From: Lachnospiraceae bacterium
GTDB taxonomy: Bacteria; Bacillota; Clostridia; Lachnospirales; Lachnospiraceae
Direction of reading: 5' to 3'
DNA: 64,000 nucleotides
Assembly (NCBI GenBank): GCA_029008875.1
Contig: JAQXJP010000003.1
Location: 70,710-134,709 of the forward strand
Shown here in pieces: positions 25,134-33,513 of this stretch. Under the pieces are notes generated by a model. That model saw only the letters and a program-made list of their open reading frames with translations, did not search any database and was not told the origin of the DNA. The position numbers and the translations under genes are program-made. Each line of letters opens with the position of its first letter. The first letter of the stretch is position 1.

Positions 25134-26072
25134 ATGATGAAGATTGTTTTTTTGGATGTAAAAACCATAGGAGAAGATATTGATTTGTCCCGGTTTGATG
25201 CATTTGGCGAGGTTGTGAAATATGATTTTTCCACCACCGAGGAGACCAGGGAGCGAACGAGGGACGCGGATATTATCATTTTGAATAAAGTGCGCGTCGA
25301 CGAGGAATCTATCGGGGAGGCACGGAAGCTGAAGCTGGTTTGCGTCACAGCCACAGGAACCAACAATCTGGACAAAGAGTATCTGGCGCAGCGAGGAATA
25401 CAATGGCGCAATGTTGCGGGGTATTCCACAGAGTCCGTGGCGCAGCACACCTTTGCCATGCTTTTTTATCTTCTGGAGCATTTGAATTACTACGATAATT
25501 ATGTGAAGGAGGATAGATATGTGGGGGATGTTTCCTTCACACATTTCGACCATGTGTACCACGAACTTTGGGGGAAGACATGGGGAATTGTGGGCCTTGG
25601 CAATATCGGAAGACGGGTTGCGGATATTGCGAAAATGTTTGGCTGCCGGGTTATCTACTATTCCACTTCCGGGAAAAACACCCAGCCGGGGTATGAGCGC
25701 GTGGGCTTTGAGGAGTTGCTTCAGACATCGGATATTGTTTCCGTGCATGCGCCGCTGACTCCAATGACGGCGAACCTGATGAATGCGGAAGCTTTTTCCA
25801 AAATGAAAGGAACCGCTGTTTTCCTGAATTTGGGAAGGGGCCAGATTGTGGATGAACAGGCCCTCTGCGACGCTTTGACCCGAGGAAAGATTGCGGCGGC
25901 GGGGCTGGACGTATTGGTGCAGGAGCCCATGAGTCCGGGAAACCCTCTCCGGGCCATTAAGGATAGTGAGAAACTGCTCATCACTCCCCACATTGCATGG
26001 GCCAGCGTGGAGGCGAGAACCAGACTGATGGAGATTATCGCCGGTCAGATTGAGGAATATTTGGAAATGTAA
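25134..26072 (+). CDS. D-isomer-specific 2-hydroxyacid dehydrogenase
   Basis: A 312-aa NAD-dependent enzyme reducing 2-oxoacids to D-2-hydroxyacids. Seen are the Rossmann loop GLGNIGRRVADIAKMFG, the NLGRGQIVDEQAL segment with the substrate-binding Arg region and the catalytic His in ITPHIAWAS. The substrate cannot be fixed. It starts one base after galM with no clear ribosome binding site, so it probably depends on translational coupling; the start could also be the ATG one codon later (25137). Confidence 0.92.
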   Translation: MMKIVFLDVKTIGEDIDLSRFDAFGEVVKYDFSTTEETRERTRDADIIILNKVRVDEESIGEARKLKLVCVTATGTNNLDKEYLAQRGIQWRNVAGYSTESVAQHTFAMLFYLLEHLNYYDNYVKEDRYVGDVSFTHFDHVYHELWGKTWGIVGLGNIGRRVADIAKMFGCRVIYYSTSGKNTQPGYERVGFEELLQTSDIVSVHAPLTPMTANLMNAEAFSKMKGTAVFLNLGRGQIVDEQALCDALTRGKIAAAGLDVLVQEPMSPGNPLRAIKDSEKLLITPHIAWASVEARTRLMEIIAGQIEEYLEM

Positions 26073-26076
26073 ACAG

Positions 26077-26117
26077 AAAACGGATATTTCAGGTGTTATC
26101 CTGAAATATCCGTTTTT
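26077..26117. terminator. Bidirectional intrinsic terminator
   Basis: A 17-bp stem AAAACGGATATTTCAGG / CCTGAAATATCCGTTTT with a 6-nt loop has A-run and T-run flanks, so it can serve both the dehydrogenase gene and the convergent gene. Confidence 0.92.
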
Positions 26118-26120
26118 ATA

Positions 26121-27074
26121 TTACAGTGGTTTGCCGCTTAAGAATGAGAGGTTACCGTAGTCCTCCAGAAATACATTGCAATCAGTGGCCAGATAGCCGC
26201 CCTGCACCAACCGGTAATAGGAGCTGATTCTCCGGTCGTAGACTTGGCCGGCCTTTTGGTATAGGTCAAGAAAGGATTCGTCGGTGGTTTCGCCGGTCCA
26301 AGGGTGATGCCAGGTGCGATGCATCTCATTGAGGGCGTCCTCCACAAAACAGTAACGGTCGCTGGGGATCATGGCGGAGATCAGAGGCCGTTTTAATATT
26401 TTTTGCTCCAGCCAACGCACCATAACTTTTTTCTGGCCGGAGGGGTCGTTCACCAGTTTGGCTCCCGTGCGCATCCACTTTGCCGCGCTTTTCACCATGT
26501 GCTCGGTGGCCTTGTATTCCGGGAACACAGTGCGATATGCGTACGTCAAAACATGGGCGATGGCATCGGACTCCTTTTTGGTGAGATAGATGGTGGAATC
26601 CTCGTGGAACTGTGAGGGGGACATGTGTTTGCGAAGCCAGAGCAGTTCGATATCCAGTTCGGTCTCCAGATATGCATGCTGGCCAAAATAATCCGTGCCG
26701 CGCTTGGGAGCTGCAGGATTGTGGCCGGTAAAGGCGTATACAAAGGGGTGGGATATGGTATCCAAAGTGTAGTGTCCCACAAAACCGCAGATGTAAGCGT
26801 CTGCGACGGCGAGCTGCTCGGGGTCGTGGCAGAGGGTCTGGCGGCCCTGCATCAGTGCTTTGAAAAATTCGCCGGTGCGATTGTGGTGGGCAACATTTCC
26901 GATATTTTGGGGATTGATAAAATACGCCGGGACATAATAAAAGAACAAATCCGGTCCCTGCAATCCCAGAGAGAAGGCACTGTGATGGTTGCGAATGCTC
27001 CCCCTTATACTGCTGTCTGCAATTCTCTTGTAGGCGTCTACGCCAAACAGATAGTGTGTGATAAATCCCGGCAT
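26121..27074 (-). CDS. Zinc-dependent phospholipase C-like protein
   Basis: A 317-aa protein starting MPGFITHYLFGVDAYKRI; the ATG at 27074 follows AGAGGA, while the open frame upstream crosses the promoter region. The spread of His/Asp residues (FITHYLFG, QGPDLFFYY, HHNRTGEFF, GFVGHYTLDTISHP, ETELDIELLW) matches the trinuclear zinc site of phospholipase C/S1-P1 nuclease-like proteins. These hydrolyse phospholipid head groups. No signal peptide is seen, so it may act inside the cell. It diverges from the LtaS-like gene. Confidence 0.85.
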   Translation of the reverse strand: MPGFITHYLFGVDAYKRIADSSIRGSIRNHHSAFSLGLQGPDLFFYYVPAYFINPQNIGNVAHHNRTGEFFKALMQGRQTLCHDPEQLAVADAYICGFVGHYTLDTISHPFVYAFTGHNPAAPKRGTDYFGQHAYLETELDIELLWLRKHMSPSQFHEDSTIYLTKKESDAIAHVLTYAYRTVFPEYKATEHMVKSAAKWMRTGAKLVNDPSGQKKVMVRWLEQKILKRPLISAMIPSDRYCFVEDALNEMHRTWHHPWTGETTDESFLDLYQKAGQVYDRRISSYYRLVQGGYLATDCNVFLEDYGNLSFLSGKPL

Positions 27075-27110
27075 GGTGTTTTCCTCTTTGGTATTGTAGT
27101 AGATAACGTA

Positions 27111-27119
27111 AGTATAGCA
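27111..27119 (-). promoter_or_regulatory. Extended -10 for the phospholipase-like gene
   Basis: On the minus strand TGC-TATACT (27119 to 27111) is a strong extended -10 about 37 nt before the ATG; no good -35 is seen. Confidence 0.45.
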
Positions 27120-27131
27120 TAAAAAGTGCGG

Positions 27132-27160
27132 TTGCTTAAAGAGGCAAATTGATGTATGCT
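27132..27160 (+). promoter_or_regulatory. Promoter of the LtaS-like gene
   Basis: TTGCTT (27132-27137), 17-nt spacer, TATGCT (27155-27160), just ahead of the ribosome binding site. Confidence 0.4.
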
Positions 27161-27178
27161 TAACTATCAAGAGGTTAC

Positions 27179-29182
27179 ATGAAAATGAGGATTCGTCTGG
27201 ACTTTCATTGGAAGAATTTTATATGGTTTGCCATCATCTTCGGACTGGCGCTGGTGATGTATTTCACCATCGGATTTGCATGGTGGGTGTTGCCGGTCTA
27301 CGGATTGGCGTACCTGGCAATCAGGAATACCAAGTTCGAACTCTCGGAAAAACTGCCATGGCTCTGGACCGCGATTTTGTTTGTGGGAGGAGCGGCACTG
27401 AATACTTTTTCCGTGCAGTACCTCCTGCTGGATGCGGAGCTTTTCGCAAGGACGACGACGCTCAAGCTGATTTTGAACGTGCTGGTCTGCCTGGTGCTGT
27501 ATTTGCTGATGTTGCTTTTTTCCAACCGGGTGACATTGAGCTGCATTACAGCCAATGTGTTTTGGCTGATTTTTGGGTTTGTCAATTATTTTGTCTATCT
27601 GTTTCGGCAAAACGAATTCTATTTTGCCGATATTCGGTCCATCGGGACAGGCCTCAGCGTTGCAGGTCAATATCAGCTGAGGCTGAATGATAAGGGCTGT
27701 TATGTGATTTTGGCCTGCGCCCTGTATATTACCCTGGTGCGCAGAATGAACGTGGAGTTTGGGAAACGCTGGCAGATGAGCATCATTTCCATGCTGGCGA
27801 TGGTGCTGTGCTGCGTGGCCGTGGGCGTTGAGACCATGGAAGTGAATACGGAGACCTGGGAGCAGAAGGGAACTTACCGCAACGGATATTTCCTGAATTT
27901 TGTCCTAAGCGTTCGGGACAGCTTTGTGGGAAAGCCGGAAGGCTACTCCAGGGAGTCAGTGGAAGCGCTGGAGGAGGAATACGGGAGCAGGGAAGATGCG
28001 TCTCTTGACGAAAAGGATACGTCCCTGAACGAAAAAGATACGTCCCCGGGCGAAAAAGATACGTCCCCGAACGAAAAGTCCCCGACGATTATCGTGATTA
28101 TGAATGAATCCTTTGCGGATTTGTCGGTGATCGGACCCATGGAGACCAACAGTCCGGTGACACCATTTATCGATTCCCTTTCGGAGAATACGGTCAAAGG
28201 GTATGCGCTGTCCTCCGTTTTTGGGGCCAAGACGCCCAACTCCGAGTGGGAGTTTCTGTCCGGCGGAACCATGGCGTTTTTGCCGGGGGGCTCTGTGGTG
28301 TATCAGCAGTATATCAGCGAGACGCCCACCACCCTGGTGTCTACCTTGAAGAACGAGGGTTACACCTGTGTGGCGATGCATCCCTATTATGACACGGGGT
28401 GGAGCCGCAATTTAGTCTATCCGGATATCGGATTCGATGAGATGTATTTTATCGAAGATTTTGACAAGACCCAGGTTTACCGGGAATATATTACGGATCA
28501 GGAAATGTATCGCAAGGTGATTGACCGGTTTGAAAACCGCAAGCGTAATGAGAAACTGTTCATCATGGGCATCACCATGCAAAACCATGGCGGTTACACC
28601 ACGGAATATGATAATTTCCCGGAACCGATATACAAGATCGGGCGTTCCTACACGGATGCCAATCAGTATCTGTCGCTGATTAATGCCAGCGACAAGGCGG
28701 TGGAGGAATTGATTCAGTATTTTTCCCAGGTGGAGGAACCTGTGGAGATTGTGTTTTTCGGGGATCATCAGCCCAGCCTGACCACCGAGTTCTATCCGAT
28801 CCTGAATGGAAAAGGAACGGTCAATTTGTCGGAGGAGGAGATGGAAAATCTCTACAAAGTTCCCTTTTTCATCTGGACCAACTATGACAGCCCGGAGGAG
28901 GCGGTGGAGATTACCAGCTTAAATTATCTGTCCACCATGACTCTGGAGCGGGCGGGGATAGACCTGCCGCCCTACAATCAGTTTTTGGCGGATTTGAGGG
29001 AACAGATTCCGGCAATCAATGCAAGAGGATATTATTCTTTGAATAATGAAACCTATCTGGCGGTGGAGGATGCGTCCGGCAAGGAGGCAGAGTGGTTGCG
29101 CCGCTATGAAATTTTGCAGTACAATGCCATGTTTGATGAAAAGGACAGAAGCAATCTGTTTTTTCCATACATCGAGGAGTAA
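27179..29182 (+). CDS. LTA synthase-like membrane sulfatase (glycerolphosphate transferase family)
   Basis: A 667-aa membrane enzyme with about five N-terminal membrane helices (residues 15-225) and a C-terminal extracellular sulfatase-fold domain starting IIVIMNESFADLSVIGP. Key features of LtaS-type enzymes are visible: the Glu in MNESF, the nucleophile Thr region FGAKTPNSEWEFLSGG, the GHW-like MHPYY and the metal site VFFGDHQPS. They build lipoteichoic acid or modify surface glycans with glycerol phosphate. The linker (residues 278-302) is made of REP-derived repeats (EKDTSPG type), described separately. It heads a forward gene run through cls. Confidence 0.9.
   Translation: MKMRIRLDFHWKNFIWFAIIFGLALVMYFTIGFAWWVLPVYGLAYLAIRNTKFELSEKLPWLWTAILFVGGAALNTFSVQYLLLDAELFARTTTLKLILNVLVCLVLYLLMLLFSNRVTLSCITANVFWLIFGFVNYFVYLFRQNEFYFADIRSIGTGLSVAGQYQLRLNDKGCYVILACALYITLVRRMNVEFGKRWQMSIISMLAMVLCCVAVGVETMEVNTETWEQKGTYRNGYFLNFVLSVRDSFVGKPEGYSRESVEALEEEYGSREDASLDEKDTSLNEKDTSPGEKDTSPNEKSPTIIVIMNESFADLSVIGPMETNSPVTPFIDSLSENTVKGYALSSVFGAKTPNSEWEFLSGGTMAFLPGGSVVYQQYISETPTTLVSTLKNEGYTCVAMHPYYDTGWSRNLVYPDIGFDEMYFIEDFDKTQVYREYITDQEMYRKVIDRFENRKRNEKLFIMGITMQNHGGYTTEYDNFPEPIYKIGRSYTDANQYLSLINASDKAVEELIQYFSQVEEPVEIVFFGDHQPSLTTEFYPILNGKGTVNLSEEEMENLYKVPFFIWTNYDSPEEAVEITSLNYLSTMTLERAGIDLPPYNQFLADLREQIPAINARGYYSLNNETYLAVEDASGKEAEWLRRYEILQYNAMFDEKDRSNLFFPYIEE
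27995..28084 (+). repeat. In-frame 21-nt repeats derived from the GGGGACGTATCTT module
   Basis: Three consecutive 21-nt units (28010-28030, 28031-28051, 28052-28072) each contain GATACGTCCC and encode EKDTSLN, EKDTSPG and EKDTSPN. Partial units flank them. The 17-mer GAAAAAGATACGTCCCC is identical to the arm of the intergenic palindrome at 6313-6396. Confidence 0.9.
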
Positions 29183-29199
29183 AGTAAGGGAGAACAAAA

Positions 29200-31422
29200 G
29201 TGAAATTACATGAGTTACTGAAATTTCATGACATTGTGATTCAGTGTCATGACAATCCGGATGCGGATGCATTGGCCAGCGGTTTTGCGGTCTATATGTA
29301 TCTGAAGGAGAAAGGAAAGAACCCGCGGTTTATCTACGGCGGGAGAACCGCAGTGCGGAAGAGCAATCTGGTGATGATGATCCAGGAGTTGGAGATTCCG
29401 GTTGAACATGTGAGGGAGTTAGATCCGCCGGAACTGTTGGTGACCGTGGACTGTCAATACGGGGAGGGGAACGTCACCTATTTTGAGGCGAAAAACGTTG
29501 CCGTTTTTGACCACCATCGTGTGAACGGGAAACTCCCGGCCATGAATGAGGTGAGAAGCTCCCTGGGCGCATGCTCCACCCTGATTTGGCAGTTGCTCAA
29601 GGAGGAGGGATTCGAGGTAAACGAGAACCCAAAACTGGCAACCGCTCTGTACTATGGGCTGTATACGGACACCAATGAGTTTACCGAAATCTATCACCCG
29701 CTGGACAAGGACTTGCGGGATATGGCGGATTTTTCCCCGCACTATATCACGAAGTTCCGCAATGCCAATTTATCCATCGAGGAGTTGGAGGTGGCGGGCT
29801 CCGCGCTGTTGCGCACGGACTATATCGAGGAGTTCCGTCTGGCCATTGTGAAAGCCGGTCCCTGTGACCCCAATATTCTGGGAATCATCAGCGATCTGGT
29901 ACTTGAGGTTGACGCGGTTGATATCTGCCTTGTATTTAATGTAAACCCTCACGGGGTGAAATTGTCCTTGCGCAGCTGTGTCAAGGAAGTGCAGGCCAGC
30001 GAGTTGGCGGAGGAGATATGTAAGGGTCTGGGATCCGGAGGCGGTCATCACGTCAAGGCCGGAGGCTTTTTGGATATGGAGCGGGTCATCCCGGAATACA
30101 CAGAATTTTGTAAGACCCACAACATTATTCCCAGAATGGTTTATGGGCAGGATGGGGAGACCCAGCGTCCGTCCGATTCCGCAATCAAGGCCGTGATCGA
30201 GCGAAGACTTGTAGATTATTTTGAACATTCCCAGATTATCAATGCCAAGGATTCGGATCTGGATACCAGCGATATGGAGCTTTATTTCCGGAAGCCGCTG
30301 CCGGTGGGATATGTGAAGGGTACAGATATTTTTAAGGCGGGGACACCCATTACCCTCCGTACCATGCAGGGCGATATCGATACGAAAATTGAGGAAGATA
30401 CCATTATTATCATAGGAATCAAAGGGGAGATTTTCTTAAGCCGGGAAAACAATTTCCGCAACCGGTACCGTACCTACCAGTGGCCCTTCAGCCTCAAGCA
30501 TGCGGAATATAACCCCACGGTAAAGGAAAATTCCACCGGGGTTTCCATTCCGCTTATGCAGTATGCAAATGTATGTGTTCCTACGGGACAGATCAAGGTG
30601 CGAGCAAAGAAATTGGATCACAATGTAAAATTGTTTACCGAGTGGGATGAGACAAAATATATGAGAGGACATGTGGGAGATTACTTGATTCAGAGAAGTG
30701 ATGACAATCATGATATCACCACCATGGACGGAAAACTGTTTGAGGAGTGCTACGCCAAGGTTAGCGATTTGGAGGAGGAAAACGTTCAGGCCGTTGTCTT
30801 CGATTTGGACGGAACACTGCTTGACACCCTGGAGGATCTGACCAATGCGGTGAACTTCGGCCTGACTTCCCGGGGACTTCCTCCCCGCACCATCGACGAG
30901 GTTAGACAGTTTGTGGGAAACGGGGTGGAAAAACTCATGGTTCGCGCGGTGCCGGAGGGGAGAGATAATCCTGCCTTTGAGGGTGCCTTTGCAGATTTCC
31001 GCCGGTACTATCAGGAGCACTGTTTGGATTGTACCAAGCCGTACCCCGATATTTTAAATATGATGAGAGAGTTGAAGGTGCGGGGAATCAAGATGGCCAT
31101 CGTATCCAACAAGATGGACAGCGCGGTCAAGGAATTGAGCAGGGGATTTTTCCAGGATTACGTCTCTGTTTCCATCGGAGACAGGGAGGGCATGAAGCGC
31201 AAACCTGCGCCGGATGGCGTCAATAAGGCTTTGGAGGAGTTGGGGATTGCCCCGGAAAAAGCGTTGTATGTGGGAGATTCCGATGTGGATATCGAGACGG
31301 CGAAAAATGCGGGGCTCAAGTGTATCTCTGTCTCGTGGGGATTCCGGGATGCGGATTTCCTGAGACAGCACGGTGCCACCGATATTGCGGATAAGCCGAT
31401 TGAACTTTTATATATGATATAG
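29200..31422 (+). CDS. DHH-family phosphoesterase fused to HAD phosphatase
   Basis: A 740-aa fusion with a GTG start at 29200 after AAGGGAG. Residues 1-320 are a DHH/DHHA1 phosphoesterase like NrnA (DNPDADALAS, FDHHRVNG, GSGGGHHVKAGG), a class that degrades short oligoribonucleotides, pAp or cyclic dinucleotides. Residues about 330-525 are a linker domain I do not recognise, of PGDYL-like fold (ETKYMRGHVGDYLIQR). Residues 530-740 are a HAD hydrolase of the phosphoglycolate phosphatase class (VFDLDGTLLDTLEDL, IVSNKM, GDREGMKRKPAP, VGDSDVDIETA). Both catalytic centres look intact. It ends 11 nt before aroE. Confidence 0.9.
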   Translation: MKLHELLKFHDIVIQCHDNPDADALASGFAVYMYLKEKGKNPRFIYGGRTAVRKSNLVMMIQELEIPVEHVRELDPPELLVTVDCQYGEGNVTYFEAKNVAVFDHHRVNGKLPAMNEVRSSLGACSTLIWQLLKEEGFEVNENPKLATALYYGLYTDTNEFTEIYHPLDKDLRDMADFSPHYITKFRNANLSIEELEVAGSALLRTDYIEEFRLAIVKAGPCDPNILGIISDLVLEVDAVDICLVFNVNPHGVKLSLRSCVKEVQASELAEEICKGLGSGGGHHVKAGGFLDMERVIPEYTEFCKTHNIIPRMVYGQDGETQRPSDSAIKAVIERRLVDYFEHSQIINAKDSDLDTSDMELYFRKPLPVGYVKGTDIFKAGTPITLRTMQGDIDTKIEEDTIIIIGIKGEIFLSRENNFRNRYRTYQWPFSLKHAEYNPTVKENSTGVSIPLMQYANVCVPTGQIKVRAKKLDHNVKLFTEWDETKYMRGHVGDYLIQRSDDNHDITTMDGKLFEECYAKVSDLEEENVQAVVFDLDGTLLDTLEDLTNAVNFGLTSRGLPPRTIDEVRQFVGNGVEKLMVRAVPEGRDNPAFEGAFADFRRYYQEHCLDCTKPYPDILNMMRELKVRGIKMAIVSNKMDSAVKELSRGFFQDYVSVSIGDREGMKRKPAPDGVNKALEELGIAPEKALYVGDSDVDIETAKNAGLKCISVSWGFRDADFLRQHGATDIADKPIELLYMI

Positions 31423-31433
31423 AGGAGGACAAG

Positions 31434-32306
31434 ATGGAGAAGAGAATTTCAGGACACACAGGCCTGCTGGCATTAATCGGGTCACCGGTGGGACACTCCG
31501 GGTCACCGGCCATGTACAATTACAGCTTTGAGCGGCTGGGATTGGACTATGCGTATGTGGCGTTTGACATCCGGGAGGATGAGGTAAGGGATGCGATTGC
31601 CGCCATGAAACTCTTCAAGATGAAGGGCGGAAACGTGACCATGCCGGATAAGACGGAGGCTGCAAAATATATGGATGAGTTGTCACCGGCAGCACAGATT
31701 ATCGGAGCCATCAATACCATTGTGAACGAGGATGGAAAACTGGTGGGACATATCACGGACGGAGAAGGTTTTGTCAATAATCTGAAGGACCACGGAATTG
31801 ACATAAAAGGGAAGAAAATCTGTGTGGCGGGAGGCGGCGGAGCGGCCACCGCGATTCAGGTCCAGTGTGCGCTGGACGGAGCCAGAGAGATTACCATATT
31901 CAACAAGAAGGATGCCTTCTTTGAGAGAACCCTGGAGACCGCGGAAAAAATTCGAAATGCAGTTCCGGGAATCGTTGTCAACGTATATGATATTGACGAC
32001 ACCGGGAAAATGACGGAGGAGATACAATCCGCGGACATTTTTGCAAACGCCACAATCGTGGGGATGAAGCCGAATCTGGAGGATCAGAGTGTTGTCAAGG
32101 ATTTAAGTGCATTCCGACCGGGGCTTGTGGTTGCGGACGCGGTGTACAATCCGGAGGAGACCAAGATGCTCCGCGAGGCCAAGGCGGCGGGCTGCATCTG
32201 CGTCGGGGGCAAAGGAATGCTGCTGTGGCAGGGAGTATCCGCTTTCAAGTTGTTCTCGGGTCACGATATGCCGGTAGATGAAGTAAAGGAGAAATTCTTT
32301 TCATGA
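31434..32306 (+). CDS. aroE: Shikimate dehydrogenase
   Basis: A 290-aa NADP-dependent enzyme reducing 3-dehydroshikimate to shikimate in aromatic amino acid synthesis. Substrate-binding serines are in IGSPVGHSGSPAMYN, the catalytic Lys is in GGNVTMPDKTEAA (commonly NVTxPxK) and the Asp is in HITDGEGF. The dinucleotide motif is VAGGGGAATAIQ. GAGGAGG precedes the ATG. It overlaps aroK by 4 nt, so both enzymes are translated together. Confidence 0.95.
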   Translation: MEKRISGHTGLLALIGSPVGHSGSPAMYNYSFERLGLDYAYVAFDIREDEVRDAIAAMKLFKMKGGNVTMPDKTEAAKYMDELSPAAQIIGAINTIVNEDGKLVGHITDGEGFVNNLKDHGIDIKGKKICVAGGGGAATAIQVQCALDGAREITIFNKKDAFFERTLETAEKIRNAVPGIVVNVYDIDDTGKMTEEIQSADIFANATIVGMKPNLEDQSVVKDLSAFRPGLVVADAVYNPEETKMLREAKAAGCICVGGKGMLLWQGVSAFKLFSGHDMPVDEVKEKFFS

Positions 32307-32806
32307 GTAACAATATTTTTTTGATTGGGTTTATGGGTTCCGGGAAAAGCACTATCGGGCGTTTCCTGCAGAAGGAACTGAACATGGAACTGGTGGAGAT
32401 GGATGCCCGTATCGTGGAGGAGCAGGGAATGTCCATTAATGACATTTTCGCGGAGAAGGGGGAGGATTATTTCCGTGATCTGGAGAGCCGCCTGGTGCTG
32501 GATTTGAACAATGAGGGAAATACGATTGTATCCTGCGGGGGCGGGGTTGTGATTCGCCTGGAGAATGTGGAGAACATGAAAAAGAACGGGAAAATTGTGT
32601 TTTTGTCCGCAACTCCGGACACCATATACGAGCGGGTAAAAAACAGCACCGAGCGTCCCATTTTGAATGGACATATGAACGTGGAATACATTGCCGGGCT
32701 GATGGAAAAACGTCGGGCCCTGTACGAAAATGCAGCTGACATCCGCATTGAGACGGACGGAAAGACCAGGGATGAGATATGTAAGGAGATTATCGACAAG
32801 CTATGA
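32303..32806 (+). CDS. aroK: Shikimate kinase
   Basis: A 167-aa kinase making shikimate-3-phosphate from shikimate and ATP. Walker A is GFMGSGKSTIGR (residues 8-19), the shikimate-binding Asp is in EMDARIVE, and the Gly-rich SCGGGVV and lid Arg in ERPIL are present. Start and stop overlap its neighbours by 4 nt each (ATGA), placing it in the aroE-aroK-yesL unit. Confidence 0.95.
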   Translation: MSNNIFLIGFMGSGKSTIGRFLQKELNMELVEMDARIVEEQGMSINDIFAEKGEDYFRDLESRLVLDLNNEGNTIVSCGGGVVIRLENVENMKKNGKIVFLSATPDTIYERVKNSTERPILNGHMNVEYIAGLMEKRRALYENAADIRIETDGKTRDEICKEIIDKL

Positions 32807-33450
32807 AATTCAATTTTGATAATGTAGTGTTTCGCGCATTGGGAAAAATGGTAGATTGTATCGTGGTCAGCTTTCTGTGGTTTCTGTTTTCGCTGCCGAT
32901 TTTTACCATAGGTGCATCCACAACCGCACTGTATTACACGGTACATAAGTCAATCCGAAGAAGTAGGGGATACATATACTCCAGCTTTTGGCATGCATTT
33001 AAGACCAATTTCAAACAATCAACCATCATGTGGCTGATTATGATGGTCATCTATGGGGTGCTCTATTTTGATGCTTATGTGATGAATGGGTTTTTGATGA
33101 ATGAGGAGACCATAGGATATTTGTTTTATCTGTTCCTGATTCTCTTCGTGCTGGTGCTTGTGTGGAGCTTTTACGTGTTCGCCTACACCGCCAGATTCGA
33201 GAATACCAAGCTGGCCATTTTCAAAAACTGTGCGGTTATCGCGCTGGTTAACTTTCCGTCCACCTTACTGGTGCTTGTGACGGTTTTGGTTTCCTCGTTC
33301 CTAATCTATCTTATTCCGATTCTGTTGTTCTTGGTTCCGGCATGTTCCTTCATCAGCCTGGATTTGATACTGGAACGGGTGTTTCGGAAGTACATGTCCC
33401 CGGAGGATCTGGCTGCTGAGGAGGAATCCGACAAGCTGGACAGGGATTAA
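32803..33450 (+). CDS. YesL-family (DUF624) integral membrane protein
   Basis: A 215-aa protein with five to six hydrophobic segments and the DUF624 start NFDNVVFRALGKMVDCIVVSFLWFLFSLPIFTIG region (residues 4 onward). Its relatives lie near carbohydrate transport genes in Firmicutes, but their role is unknown. The C-terminus is acidic. Its start overlaps aroK by 4 nt. Confidence 0.85.
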   Translation: MKFNFDNVVFRALGKMVDCIVVSFLWFLFSLPIFTIGASTTALYYTVHKSIRRSRGYIYSSFWHAFKTNFKQSTIMWLIMMVIYGVLYFDAYVMNGFLMNEETIGYLFYLFLILFVLVLVWSFYVFAYTARFENTKLAIFKNCAVIALVNFPSTLLVLVTVLVSSFLIYLIPILLFLVPACSFISLDLILERVFRKYMSPEDLAAEEESDKLDRD

Positions 33451-33513
33451 CGTGATACGGAAAGGATAGGATAGCCCAACCCAGAGTCTGCTCATATAAA
33501 TAGAGGTGGTACA

